Shown in pieces: positions 50,322 through 58,630 of a stretch of DNA of 64,000 bases. The notes beneath the pieces were generated by a model that saw nothing but the letters and a program-made list of their open reading frames with translations, was not told where the DNA came from and did no database searches. Numbering within the stretch: position 1 is the stretch's first letter; the number at the start of each line of letters is the position of its first letter. The position numbers were made by a program, and so were the translations under genes. Source of the stretch: JAJDUF01 sp965238265 (GTDB lineage: Bacteria; Chloroflexota; UBA11872; UBA12225; JAJDUF01); assembly GCA_965238265.1 (NCBI GenBank), contig OZ250185.1:1-64000 (forward strand). Reading direction: 5' to 3'.

Positions 50322-51497
50322 CTACGCCAGGATATAGGTGACGAGATGATGGGTGTGCCGCACGAGCCGCCACACTTCCGGGATCAGCTCTCCTAGCGGC
50401 AAGGAGCGGCCGGGCAGCACATGGCTGAAGAGACGGAACTCGCTGTAGCGCACCGGCGGCCGCCCCGCCTGCGCTAGGGTCGCAGCGATGCTGCGGCTCT
50501 CTATATAGGGGATGAAGGCATCGGTGCGGTCGTGCATCAGGAGCACCGGCGCCTGCACCGCGTCGAGCACCGTCAGCGGGGAGATGGCGCGGAGACGGCG
50601 CTCAACTTCCTCCGGCAAGTGCGCTAACACCTGCTCCGCCTCGCCCGGCCCCATTGCCAGGCGGCAGAAGAACGCTGCCTCGGCGGTCGCGAGGGGCGGG
50701 CAGGCGGCCACCTGCCATGGCTCGCCCGGTGGCGGGAAGACCGCCGCGAGCGCCGCGCGGTCGGCCGGGTGCGTCACCCAATCGAGCAGCATCAGCTGGA
50801 GCACCGCGCGGGTCACGGCGGCGGGTACCCACGCCTCACCGGTGGCCGGCAGCCGTTGGGCGGCGGCGGCGGCGAGCAGGGCGGCGGCGTCCGCATAGGC
50901 GCCAAACGCATGGACGTAGGCCAACCGCTCCCGAATGCGCGGGTCGGCGGCAGCGAGCAAGGCCAGCGAGCCGCCTACCGAGAACCCGGCAAACCCAATC
51001 CGCGCATCGTCAACCGCCGGCAGCTGTGCCAGGTACTCGAACGCCACGACGAGGCTGTCGGCCTCCAGAGCATCGAAGCGCCAACGTAGCAGGGTTGGCG
51101 TTTCGGGCACGAGCACTACGGCGCCGCCGCGCGCCAGCCCATCGGCCAGCCGGACGAGGGGGCCGTAGTCGCGCGGCGTATCTATGCCGACGAAGAGCAC
51201 GACTGCCGGCCGCGGCGCCCGAGTTGGCGCGCGCCAGTCGAGCGGACCGCCCTGGGGCACGTAGAGATCGGCCGTTGCCACTCGTTGACCGTCGGCATAG
51301 GGTAGCTCGACCGTGGTGCGTACCGGCGAGCGCGCAATCCACGTGAGCGGCCGCGGTCCGGCCTGGACCAGATCGGGGAGCAGCAGGAACGTCAGCCAGA
51401 CGGCACGCAGCGTCACCACGGCTACGACCAGCAGCAACAGGGCGGTCAGTCCCAAGAGCCAACGACGTGGTGATCCGGCAATCCTTCGTAACGACAT
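50322..51497 (-). CDS. Membrane-anchored alpha/beta hydrolase (dienelactone-hydrolase-like)
   Basis: 391 aa. One N-terminal TM (about residues 14-40) is followed by an alpha/beta-hydrolase. The nucleophile is Ser in IGFAGFSVGGSLALLAAADP, the acid Asp in VLLMHDRTDAFIPYIESRSI, and the base His in FRLFSHVLPGRSLPL. PTRAPRPAVVLFVGIDTPRD is the entry strand. The domain probably faces outward. Substrate unknown; esterase or peptidase activity is possible. Confidence 0.85.
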   Translation of the reverse strand: MSLRRIAGSPRRWLLGLTALLLLVVAVVTLRAVWLTFLLLPDLVQAGPRPLTWIARSPVRTTVELPYADGQRVATADLYVPQGGPLDWRAPTRAPRPAVVLFVGIDTPRDYGPLVRLADGLARGGAVVLVPETPTLLRWRFDALEADSLVVAFEYLAQLPAVDDARIGFAGFSVGGSLALLAAADPRIRERLAYVHAFGAYADAAALLAAAAAQRLPATGEAWVPAAVTRAVLQLMLLDWVTHPADRAALAAVFPPPGEPWQVAACPPLATAEAAFFCRLAMGPGEAEQVLAHLPEEVERRLRAISPLTVLDAVQAPVLLMHDRTDAFIPYIESRSIAATLAQAGRPPVRYSEFRLFSHVLPGRSLPLGELIPEVWRLVRHTHHLVTYILA

Positions 51498-51895
51498 GGT
51501 AGTGAAGGCTACTCAGGCTAGGCGCGACATTGCCAGATCGGCGGCCGACAGTTAAGATAGGGGCAGCGTGCGCCGTGCAGCAGCATGGTTTGCTGTCGAG
51601 CAAGCCTTGCGTGCCGGCCCCGCCTCGACCCGTTCAAGGGTACCTACACGGCACCATTTTTAGGCATTTTTCCGAGCCGGCGCTCGCGCAAGGTGAGCTA
51701 CCGAGCATCCGAGCGCCGTGTCGGGGAATGCCGTAAGCAGACAACCTAGCGTTTTCTACCTGGCCGCAGCAGTCCGCGGCCGTATTGTTCCGGGCCGCCT
51801 AGCTCCTAGGATAGGTTGTGGTATTCCCCGCTGGCTGGCGCACCGGTCACAGTACGGTGTGTTCTTCGGTCTGGATGAGCGGCAGGGAGGGATGA
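51498..51895. other. 398-bp noncoding gap between divergent genes
   Basis: No gene with supporting homology is visible. The gap contains a CCTAGCTCCTAGGATAGG partial palindrome near 51799-51816, two T-runs near 51656-51671, and the GGGAGGG site just before the XdhC start. No riboswitch fold was recognised by eye. Confidence 0.5.
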
Positions 51896-52762
51896 ATGCC
51901 GGACCGCCTCTATGAGTTGCTGCGCGGTGAGCTCCAAGCGGAGCGCCCGGTCGCGGTAGCAACGATTGTCCGTGCTCCCCCCTCCGGTGATGGGCCGCAG
52001 CCCGGCGCCCGGCTCCTTATCCGCGGCGACGGGACACAGCACGGCACGCTGTACAGCGCTGGCCTCGAAAGCGCCGTTCGTCAAGATGCGCTCGCCCTCA
52101 TTAGCCAAGAGCGGAGCGAGCTGCGTACCTACACACTCGACGGCGCGGAGCAGGGCCAAACCCCGATTGTCGAGGCTGGCGAGCGACCGAATGGGGCGAA
52201 TACTCCCGCCTACGTCGCAGCCACCACGACCGCGGGCGAGGTCCACGTGTTCATAGACGCCCATCCTGCACCGCCGACGCTGGTCATCTTCGGCGCCGTG
52301 CATACCGCGATTCCGCTGGCGAAGTTCGCCCGTGCGGCCGGCTTTCGGGTGCGGGTGGTGGATGCACGCGCCCAACTGTGTACCGAGGAGCGCTTCCCCG
52401 ATGCCGAACAGCTGCTCGTCGCTTGGCCCGATGAAGTGGCCGGGAGCCTCGACCTCAACGCCTCGACCTACATTGCCATCCTGACCCACGACGATAAGTT
52501 TGACGAGCCGGCTTTGGCGGCGGCGCTGAACAGTCCCGCCCGCTACATCGGCGCTATCGGCAGCCGGCGCACGCACCGCAAGCGTGTCGCTCGCTTGCAG
52601 GCGGGTGGTGTGTCCGACGAGCAGATTGCCCGCGTTCGCGGCCCTATCGGCCTCGACTTGGGCAGCCAAACGGCCGAGGAAGTGGCGTTGAGCGTCTTGG
52701 CGGAGATGATAGCGGTGCGGCGCGGCGGCAGCGCTGCGCCGATGAGCAAAGCGCGCAAGTAG
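51896..52762 (+). CDS. XdhC/CoxI-family maturation protein
   Basis: 288 aa from ATG 51896 with GGGAGGG upstream. The N-terminal XdhC_CoxI domain has ERPVAVATIVRAPPSGDG and PGARLLIRGDG. The C-terminal Rossmann domain runs VIFGAVHTAIPLAKFARAAG, RVRVVDARAQLCTEERFPDA, YIGAIGSRRTHRKRVARL and GLDLGSQTAEEVALSVLAEM. XdhC proteins load sulfurated molybdenum cofactor into xanthine dehydrogenase-type enzymes. The family's usual Cys-Gly-Gly of the N-terminal domain reads TAGEVHVFID here, without cysteine. CoxG follows 225 bp downstream. Confidence 0.9.
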   Translation: MPDRLYELLRGELQAERPVAVATIVRAPPSGDGPQPGARLLIRGDGTQHGTLYSAGLESAVRQDALALISQERSELRTYTLDGAEQGQTPIVEAGERPNGANTPAYVAATTTAGEVHVFIDAHPAPPTLVIFGAVHTAIPLAKFARAAGFRVRVVDARAQLCTEERFPDAEQLLVAWPDEVAGSLDLNASTYIAILTHDDKFDEPALAAALNSPARYIGAIGSRRTHRKRVARLQAGGVSDEQIARVRGPIGLDLGSQTAEEVALSVLAEMIAVRRGGSAAPMSKARK

Positions 52763-52821
52763 GCATCGCGCGTACACATATGTCCCTACGCACAATGCGT
52801 CAGGCTGAACCTCCTGGCATC

Positions 52822-52899
52822 ATTCCGGCGGAAGCCGGAATCCAGGCGCTTGGGGCAGCAGCCGGTACATCCGCTCCCGATTCCCGCGCAAGCGGGAAT
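52822..52899. repeat. R2 palindrome pair between xdhC-like and coxG
   Basis: ATTCCGGC/GCCGGAAT at 52822-52841 and ATTCCCGC/GCGGGAAT at 52880-52899, the same two variants found as a pair at 32460-32537. The 38-bp spacer is also shared. Confidence 0.85.
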
Positions 52900-52987
52900 G
52901 ACTGGGAAGTGGCGCGGGAATGACCGGGCAATGACAACAGCGCCTAGTCACTGGCGAATCAGTAATTGAACGAGAGGATTAGGGAAG

Positions 52988-53449
52988 GTGAAAATCCACG
53001 CACGGTACGTGTTTGCTACGGAGCGCCGGAAGCTCTGGGACCTCTTGCTCGATGTGAATACCCTGGAGCAGTGCATCCCCGGCCTGGAGAAGCTGGAGCC
53101 GCAAGGCGAGGGTAAGTACCTCGCGACGCTCAAGGTCGGCGTGAGCGCCGTGAAGGGTACGTACCAGGGAACCATTACGATTGGTGACGAGGAGCCAATC
53201 GAGCAGTACCGGATGGCCGTCGAGGGACGTGGTCGCCCCGGCTGGGCCAGGGGCAGCGGTCTGCTGATCTTCGCCGATGCCGACGACGGCACCAGCGTCA
53301 CGGTAGACGGCGATGTGCAAGTCGGTGGGCTGATTGCCCGTGTTGGCCAGCGGCTGATCGGCAACGTGCTGAAGTCGCTGATGGACCAGTTCTTCAACAA
53401 CATCCGCGAGCAAGCCGACGCAGCCTCCCCCGTACCTGCCGGTAGCTGA
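52988..53449 (+). CDS. coxG: CoxG-type SRPBCC protein
   Basis: 153 aa from GTG 52988. MKIHARYVFATERRKLWDLL, LEQCIPGLEKLEPQGEGKYL and GLIARVGQRLIGNVLKSLMD fit the carbon monoxide dehydrogenase subunit G family, a SRPBCC-fold protein used in assembling or membrane-anchoring molybdenum CO dehydrogenase. The CODH structural genes are not in the window. The preceding XdhC-family gene agrees with a molybdenum hydroxylase context. Confidence 0.88.
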   Translation: MKIHARYVFATERRKLWDLLLDVNTLEQCIPGLEKLEPQGEGKYLATLKVGVSAVKGTYQGTITIGDEEPIEQYRMAVEGRGRPGWARGSGLLIFADADDGTSVTVDGDVQVGGLIARVGQRLIGNVLKSLMDQFFNNIREQADAASPVPAGS

Positions 53450-53501
53450 CTGATACGAGGCCTACGCTCGGATTGGTTGTCCTCCGGCAGCGAGTTCCTG
53501 C

Positions 53502-53542
53502 TATACTGGCCCCGGTCATTATTGGGAATATATTGCAATAAT
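53502..53542 (+). promoter_or_regulatory. -10 element followed by AT-rich palindrome upstream of double ABC exporter
   Basis: TATACT (53502-53507) is followed by ATTATTG and CAATAAT arms (53518-53542) with an 11-nt AT-rich loop. In GC-rich DNA this stands out as a possible operator. The -35 (TTGTCC, 19 bp away) is poor. Confidence 0.45.
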
Positions 53543-53603
53543 CCCCGCAGCAGTCGCTTGTGGGGTAGCCGCTCCTCGGGAAGGATGGCAAACTGCCTCC
53601 GCC

Positions 53604-56600
53604 ATGAAACGTGACATCAACCTGCGGCTGATCGGTCTGACGAAGGGTGTTCGCCTGCGGATTGGGCTGGCGGCAGCCTGTGGCTTGGGGCAGACGCTCG
53701 TTGGCGTCTCGCGGCTGGCCTTTGCCGGCACGGTCGTCGCCATGGTCTTTCAGGGCCATTCGTTTCGGGACATCCTGCCGCTGCTCATCGCGCTGATCGT
53801 TCTGCCCCTCGTGCGGACGGTCTTTATGATCGCCAAGGAGCTTATCAGCCACGGTACCGCGGCGCTGATGAAGATCAAGCTGCGCCGCCTGCTCTACACC
53901 CACTTGCTCACCCTCGGCCCCGGCTACCTACAGAAACGGCGCACGGGCGATGTGCTCATCAATACGGTGGATGCGGTCGAGCAGCTGGAGACGTTCTATG
54001 GGCAATACTTGCCGCAGTTGATTGTCTCTAGCGTCGCGCCGATCTTCATCTTCATCTTCATGGCGGTGCTCGATCTCCACTCGGCCGTCATCTTCCTATT
54101 CTTTGCCCTGCTGACCTTGTTCACGCCGACCTTCTTTCGCCGGGCCATTCGTAGTACGAGCGGGTGGCGGCAGCAGTCGTACTCTAACCTGGCCGCCGAG
54201 TTCGTGGATGCGGTCCAAGGGCTGGCGACACTCAAGGTCTTCGGCCAGAGTGAGCAGCGGGGCCAGGAGCTAGGGCAGAAGGCCTACGACCTGTACCGGG
54301 CCACGATGGCAGTGCTCGCGCTCAACATCGGTGCCAGCGGCATCGCCAACGCCTGCATGGCCTTGGGCGCCGCGACGGCGCTCTCGTGGGGCGCAATCCG
54401 CGTCAGCGACGGCACCCTGGGCTTGACGCCGCTGATGGCCGTGCTCTTCCTCGGTGTGGAGGTATTCCGTCCGCTACGCGAGCTGAACCAGCTCTACCAT
54501 CGGGGCCTCGCCGCGATGGCGTCGGCCATCGGTATGTTCGGGCTCCTCGACGAGCAGCCCGACGTCGTTGATCCGCGGACCAATGGCCAAGCCGTGCAGC
54601 TGCCCACCGTGGCAGTGCCCACCGTGGCAAGCGCGAGCGCGAATGGAGCCGGTACGGTAGGGGGGCCGGTCCGCTCGGAGCCGCACCTCAAACCGACGAT
54701 CCGCTTTGAGTCCGTCCGATTTGCCTATGAGTCCGGCAAGCGGCCGGCGCTGGCCGACGTCTCGTTCGACCTGCCGGCCGGTAGCTCGTTGGGTCTTGTC
54801 GGCCCATCGGGGGCGGGCAAGAGCACCGTCGTCAACCTGCTGTTCCGGTTCTTCGATCCTCAGGGCGGGCGCATTCGCCTCGGTGGTCACGACTTGCGTG
54901 CGCTGCCGCTAGACCTGCTGCGGGCGCAGTTCGCACTGGTCGCGCAAGATACCTACTTGTTCCACGGCACCGTCACCGAGAACCTGCTGCTGGGCAAGCC
55001 GGATGCCACGCGCGAGGAGATCGAAGCCGCCACCAAGGCCGCCAATGCCCACGACTTCATCCTCGATCTCGCTGCCGGCTACGACACCATTATCGGCGAG
55101 CGGGGGCAGAAGCTGTCCGGGGGGCAGCGGCAACGCCTCGCGATTGCCCGTGCCATTCTGAAAGACGCGCCTATCCTGATCCTCGATGAGGCGACGTCGC
55201 ACGTGGATACGGAGAGTGAGGCCGTCATTCAAGGAGCGCTCGACCGGCTGATGGAGGATCGCACCACGCTCATCATCGCCCATCGTCTCTCCACGGTAGC
55301 GAAGGCCGATCAGATCGTCGTGTTGGATCGCGGTACACGGGTAGAGGCCGGGCGGCACCAGGAGTTGCTGGCCAAGAACGGCGTCTATGCCCGCTTGGTC
55401 GCCGTACAGGCTCGCGCTGCCGAGGAAGCGGCGGTGGCACGCGCTGACGTGACTGCGTTGGGTGAGTTCGGTGGTGACTCTACACGGCAGGTGGTCCAGC
55501 CTGACGATTCTCGTCGTGCTGTCGCGGCAGAGGCGCGCGGCGTCGAATCGCGCCAGCGCGCCAAGCCCATCGAGCCGATCAACTTGAGCGCCTGGCAGAC
55601 CGGTCTCCGCCTCGTCCATCTGGTCCAAACCCAGTGGCGGCGGCTCGCAGTGGCGCTCGGTGGTGGACTGTTCAAGGAAGCAGCCATTATCGGCCTTGGT
55701 GTGGCCAGTGCGCTCCTCGCCAGCCGCGTCGCTACCGCTGCCATGCCAGGAGCGTTGGTCCCGCTCGTGCTGGGCATCGCCTTGGCGATGGCCTTCTTCA
55801 GTTGGCTGGAGTCGTTCGTCGCTCACGACATGGCCTACCTGTTGCTGGCAGACATGCGGATGGCCTTGTACCGCAAACTCGACCCGCTGGCGCCAGCATA
55901 TTTGCTCGGCCGGCGCAGCGGCGACTTGGCGAGCATCATCACGTCCGATGTGGAGCTGGTCGAGTCGTTCTTCGCCCACGCCATCGCCCCGCTGATCGTA
56001 GCCGTCCTGGTGCCGGGCGTGGCGCTGGCGGTGCTGGCCTGGGTGGCCTGGCCCCTGGCGCTCGTGCTCTTGCCGTTCCTGTTGCTGGTGGGACTCAGTC
56101 CCAACTATATCGGCCGTCATACCGAGCGCTTGGGCAACCGGCTGCGGGTGCAGCTCGGCGAAGTCAACGCCCACATGACGGACAATGTCCAAGGGCTACG
56201 GGAAGTGGTGGCCTTTTCCCGCGGCCCGCTGCGCGTCCGGCAAGTGACAGCCGAGAGCGAGGCGCTGACCGGGCTGCAAGTGGCCTACGGTCGGCAGTTG
56301 GGCTTTCAGCACGGCACGATTGAGGCTCTGCAAGCGCTCGGCGGTATCTCGGTGCTATTCGCTGGCTCCTATATGGTGTCGCAGGGCCAGTTTCCCGCGG
56401 CCCAATTGCCCATCGCGACCATGCTGGCGTTCACCTGCTTCTCACCGGTGGCAGAGATCGCCCGGGTAGCGAAGGAGCTGGCCAACGCCTTCGGTTCCGG
56501 CCGCCGCATCTTTGCCATCCACGACGAGCCGGTCGCCGTGAAGGACGGTCCCGGCGTACCGTCCGAGACGGAGCTGACCCCGTCCCTGCGCTTCGATCAC

Positions 56601-57356
56601 GTCTCCTTCAACTATGGCCCCGGCGAGCCGCCGGCGTTGACTGATGTCTCCTTCAGCGCCGCGGCCGGACAGACCATCGCGTTTGTCGGCCGCTCGGGCG
56701 CCGGGAAGACGACGGCGGCGCACCTGCTGATGCGGTTCTGGGACCCCCAGGAAGGTCGCATTACGCTCGACGGACACGACGTGCGCGAATTCGCATTGGA
56801 CGACCTGCGGAGCCGCGTGTCCCTCGTCTCGCAGGACATCTACCTCTTCAATGTCTCCATCCGGGAGAACCTCCGGCTGGGCAACCCGCAAGCAACGGAT
56901 GCAGAGGTGGCGGCCGCAGCGAAAAAGGCTTGCGCCCACGAGTTCATCATGGCGTTGCCCGATGAGTACGAGACGGTCATCGGCGAGCGGGGCTCCGCGC
57001 TTTCCGGCGGTCAGCGGCAACGCCTGGCTATTGCGCGTGCCCTGCTCAAGCGCGCTGCGCTGCTTATCCTGGATGAGGCCACCTCGCACCTGGACACCGA
57101 GAATGAGCGCACTGTGCGCGAGGCCGTCGCCGAGCTCATGGCCGGCAGCACTACCATCGTGATCGCCCATCGCCTCTCGACGGTGCGCGACGCCGACCGG
57201 ATCGTCGTCCTCGAAAAAGGGCGGATTGCGGGGATAGGCACGCACGCGGAGTTGCTGCGTCAAGGGGGCCCATATGCCCAGCTCATTCGTGCCCAGCTCC
57301 AAGTACCGGCGACGCCGGCAGACACCAGCGAAGTACCGGTCCCCCAGCCGGCCTAG
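53604..57356 (+). CDS. Fused double ABC exporter (CydDC-like, TMD-NBD-TMD-NBD)
   Basis: 1250 aa, two complete half-transporters in one chain. Half 1: six hydrophobic helices, GDVLINTVDAVEQLETFYGQ, Walker A VGPSGAGKST (about residue 400), LSGGQRQR (about 502), LILDEATSHVDTES. An Ala/Arg-rich linker (about 590-670) follows. Half 2: GDLASIITSDVELVESFFAH, Walker A GRSGAGKTT (about 1030), LSGGQRQR (about 1132), LILDEATSHLDTEN. Both catalytic glutamates are present, so both sites should hydrolyse ATP. The membrane-domain phrases resemble CydD/CydC thiol exporters, normally two genes; other type IV exporters remain possible. Confidence 0.9.
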   Translation: MKRDINLRLIGLTKGVRLRIGLAAACGLGQTLVGVSRLAFAGTVVAMVFQGHSFRDILPLLIALIVLPLVRTVFMIAKELISHGTAALMKIKLRRLLYTHLLTLGPGYLQKRRTGDVLINTVDAVEQLETFYGQYLPQLIVSSVAPIFIFIFMAVLDLHSAVIFLFFALLTLFTPTFFRRAIRSTSGWRQQSYSNLAAEFVDAVQGLATLKVFGQSEQRGQELGQKAYDLYRATMAVLALNIGASGIANACMALGAATALSWGAIRVSDGTLGLTPLMAVLFLGVEVFRPLRELNQLYHRGLAAMASAIGMFGLLDEQPDVVDPRTNGQAVQLPTVAVPTVASASANGAGTVGGPVRSEPHLKPTIRFESVRFAYESGKRPALADVSFDLPAGSSLGLVGPSGAGKSTVVNLLFRFFDPQGGRIRLGGHDLRALPLDLLRAQFALVAQDTYLFHGTVTENLLLGKPDATREEIEAATKAANAHDFILDLAAGYDTIIGERGQKLSGGQRQRLAIARAILKDAPILILDEATSHVDTESEAVIQGALDRLMEDRTTLIIAHRLSTVAKADQIVVLDRGTRVEAGRHQELLAKNGVYARLVAVQARAAEEAAVARADVTALGEFGGDSTRQVVQPDDSRRAVAAEARGVESRQRAKPIEPINLSAWQTGLRLVHLVQTQWRRLAVALGGGLFKEAAIIGLGVASALLASRVATAAMPGALVPLVLGIALAMAFFSWLESFVAHDMAYLLLADMRMALYRKLDPLAPAYLLGRRSGDLASIITSDVELVESFFAHAIAPLIVAVLVPGVALAVLAWVAWPLALVLLPFLLLVGLSPNYIGRHTERLGNRLRVQLGEVNAHMTDNVQGLREVVAFSRGPLRVRQVTAESEALTGLQVAYGRQLGFQHGTIEALQALGGISVLFAGSYMVSQGQFPAAQLPIATMLAFTCFSPVAEIARVAKELANAFGSGRRIFAIHDEPVAVKDGPGVPSETELTPSLRFDHVSFNYGPGEPPALTDVSFSAAAGQTIAFVGRSGAGKTTAAHLLMRFWDPQEGRITLDGHDVREFALDDLRSRVSLVSQDIYLFNVSIRENLRLGNPQATDAEVAAAAKKACAHEFIMALPDEYETVIGERGSALSGGQRQRLAIARALLKRAALLILDEATSHLDTENERTVREAVAELMAGSTTIVIAHRLSTVRDADRIVVLEKGRIAGIGTHAELLRQGGPYAQLIRAQLQVPATPADTSEVPVPQPA

Positions 57357-57386
57357 CCACCTGCAAGTACGTAAGGACTCGACACC

Positions 57387-58556
57387 ATGAAAACCTATCG
57401 CGCAGCAATACTCGGATGTGGCGGTCGTGGCGCGGCAGCAGGCTCAGGCTATCGGGCGCACCCCCGCACCGATCTGGTCGCCCTCTGCGATCTCGATCAG
57501 GCACGGTTGGATGCGCTCGGAGAGAAGCTGGGCGTCTCTGCCCGCTACAACGACCTCGATGTCATGATCGAGGAAACTCGCCCGGATATCGTGGCCATCC
57601 CGACGGCGACCGAGTTCCACTACCCACTGGCGATGCGGGTACTGGAGCACGGGGTCAATATCGAGGTCGAGAAGCCACCGTGTTGGGACCTGGCCGAGGC
57701 CGACGCCATCAGGGCCAAAGCGCAGGAGAAGGGGGTGCGGTTCGCCGTCCATAGCCAGGGCCCCGTCGGCCCCGCGATGCAGGCGGTGACCCAAGCCTAC
57801 AACGAGGGCCGCATCGGGAGGCTGCGCTACATCACCGGGAGCGACAAGGGCTACTACGCCGGGTATGGTCTGATGAACATGGGCTTCCATGTCATCAGCT
57901 ACCTTGTGAAGCTCGCCGGCCGGTGCCGCAGTATTACGGCCAGCGCCGTCACCGGTAGTCATCCGGTTACGCCGCAGGACGTGGTAATGTCCCCGTCGGG
58001 AATGGGCACGGTTGCCGGCGAAAACATCACCGCGACGTTGCAGTTCGATCACAGCGTCGCCGCAACGCTCCTGCTGCACCGTTTTCCTGCCACCGACTCC
58101 ATGGCCCACGTGGTCGAGTGGTACGGCACGGAAGGCCGGCTCATCTACAACTACAAGCTCGCCACTTCATGGTGGTTGCCGCACCCGCACTTTCTCCCCG
58201 ACGGCGAGCGTGACCAATGGCAGCGCCTGGAGCCGGTCTATCCCGACGGCTACGACCCGGACAGCGGCGTCTGGCCGGACGAGTTCTCGTATGTTGAGGA
58301 GTACGTGCGCGCCCTGGACGAGGATCGCGACCACTGGTGCGGTGGTGACAACGCCGTGCATATCATGGAGATCATGATGGGCGTCTTCGAGGCCATGGCC
58401 TACCGCCGACAAGTTGATCTGCCCCAGCCCCACCGCGATCATCCGCTCCTGCGCTGGCGCGGCGAGCATGGACTGGATGATCCGGCCTCCACGCCCCGCC
58501 CCTACCGGGAATGGGCCGCGGCAGAAGATGCGCGCATCCGAAGCGCCCGTGGTTAA
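57387..58556 (+). CDS. Gfo/Idh/MocA-family oxidoreductase
   Basis: 389 aa with AAGGA upstream. The NAD(P)-binding fold opens YRAAILGCGGRGAAAGSGYR, followed by DLVALCDLDQARLDALGEKL and the family EKPPCWDLAEADAI. A second domain carries GSDKGYYAGYGLMNMGFHVI (GxHxxD-like helix region). Such enzymes oxidise or reduce sugars and inositols. It lies 30 bp after the ABC exporter and just before the LanC-like gene. Confidence 0.9.
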   Translation: MKTYRAAILGCGGRGAAAGSGYRAHPRTDLVALCDLDQARLDALGEKLGVSARYNDLDVMIEETRPDIVAIPTATEFHYPLAMRVLEHGVNIEVEKPPCWDLAEADAIRAKAQEKGVRFAVHSQGPVGPAMQAVTQAYNEGRIGRLRYITGSDKGYYAGYGLMNMGFHVISYLVKLAGRCRSITASAVTGSHPVTPQDVVMSPSGMGTVAGENITATLQFDHSVAATLLLHRFPATDSMAHVVEWYGTEGRLIYNYKLATSWWLPHPHFLPDGERDQWQRLEPVYPDGYDPDSGVWPDEFSYVEEYVRALDEDRDHWCGGDNAVHIMEIMMGVFEAMAYRRQVDLPQPHRDHPLLRWRGEHGLDDPASTPRPYREWAAAEDARIRSARG

Positions 58557-58630
58557 GAGCCGACCGCAGCCGTGTCGTGGCGATTCGGAACCGTCCACTG
58601 CCCCCGTGTGCCGCCGTGGGATTCGCGGGG

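Noticed and set aside
54909..56192. 427-codon minus-strand open frame
   Set aside because: Antisense to the double ABC exporter, no start site or motif support.
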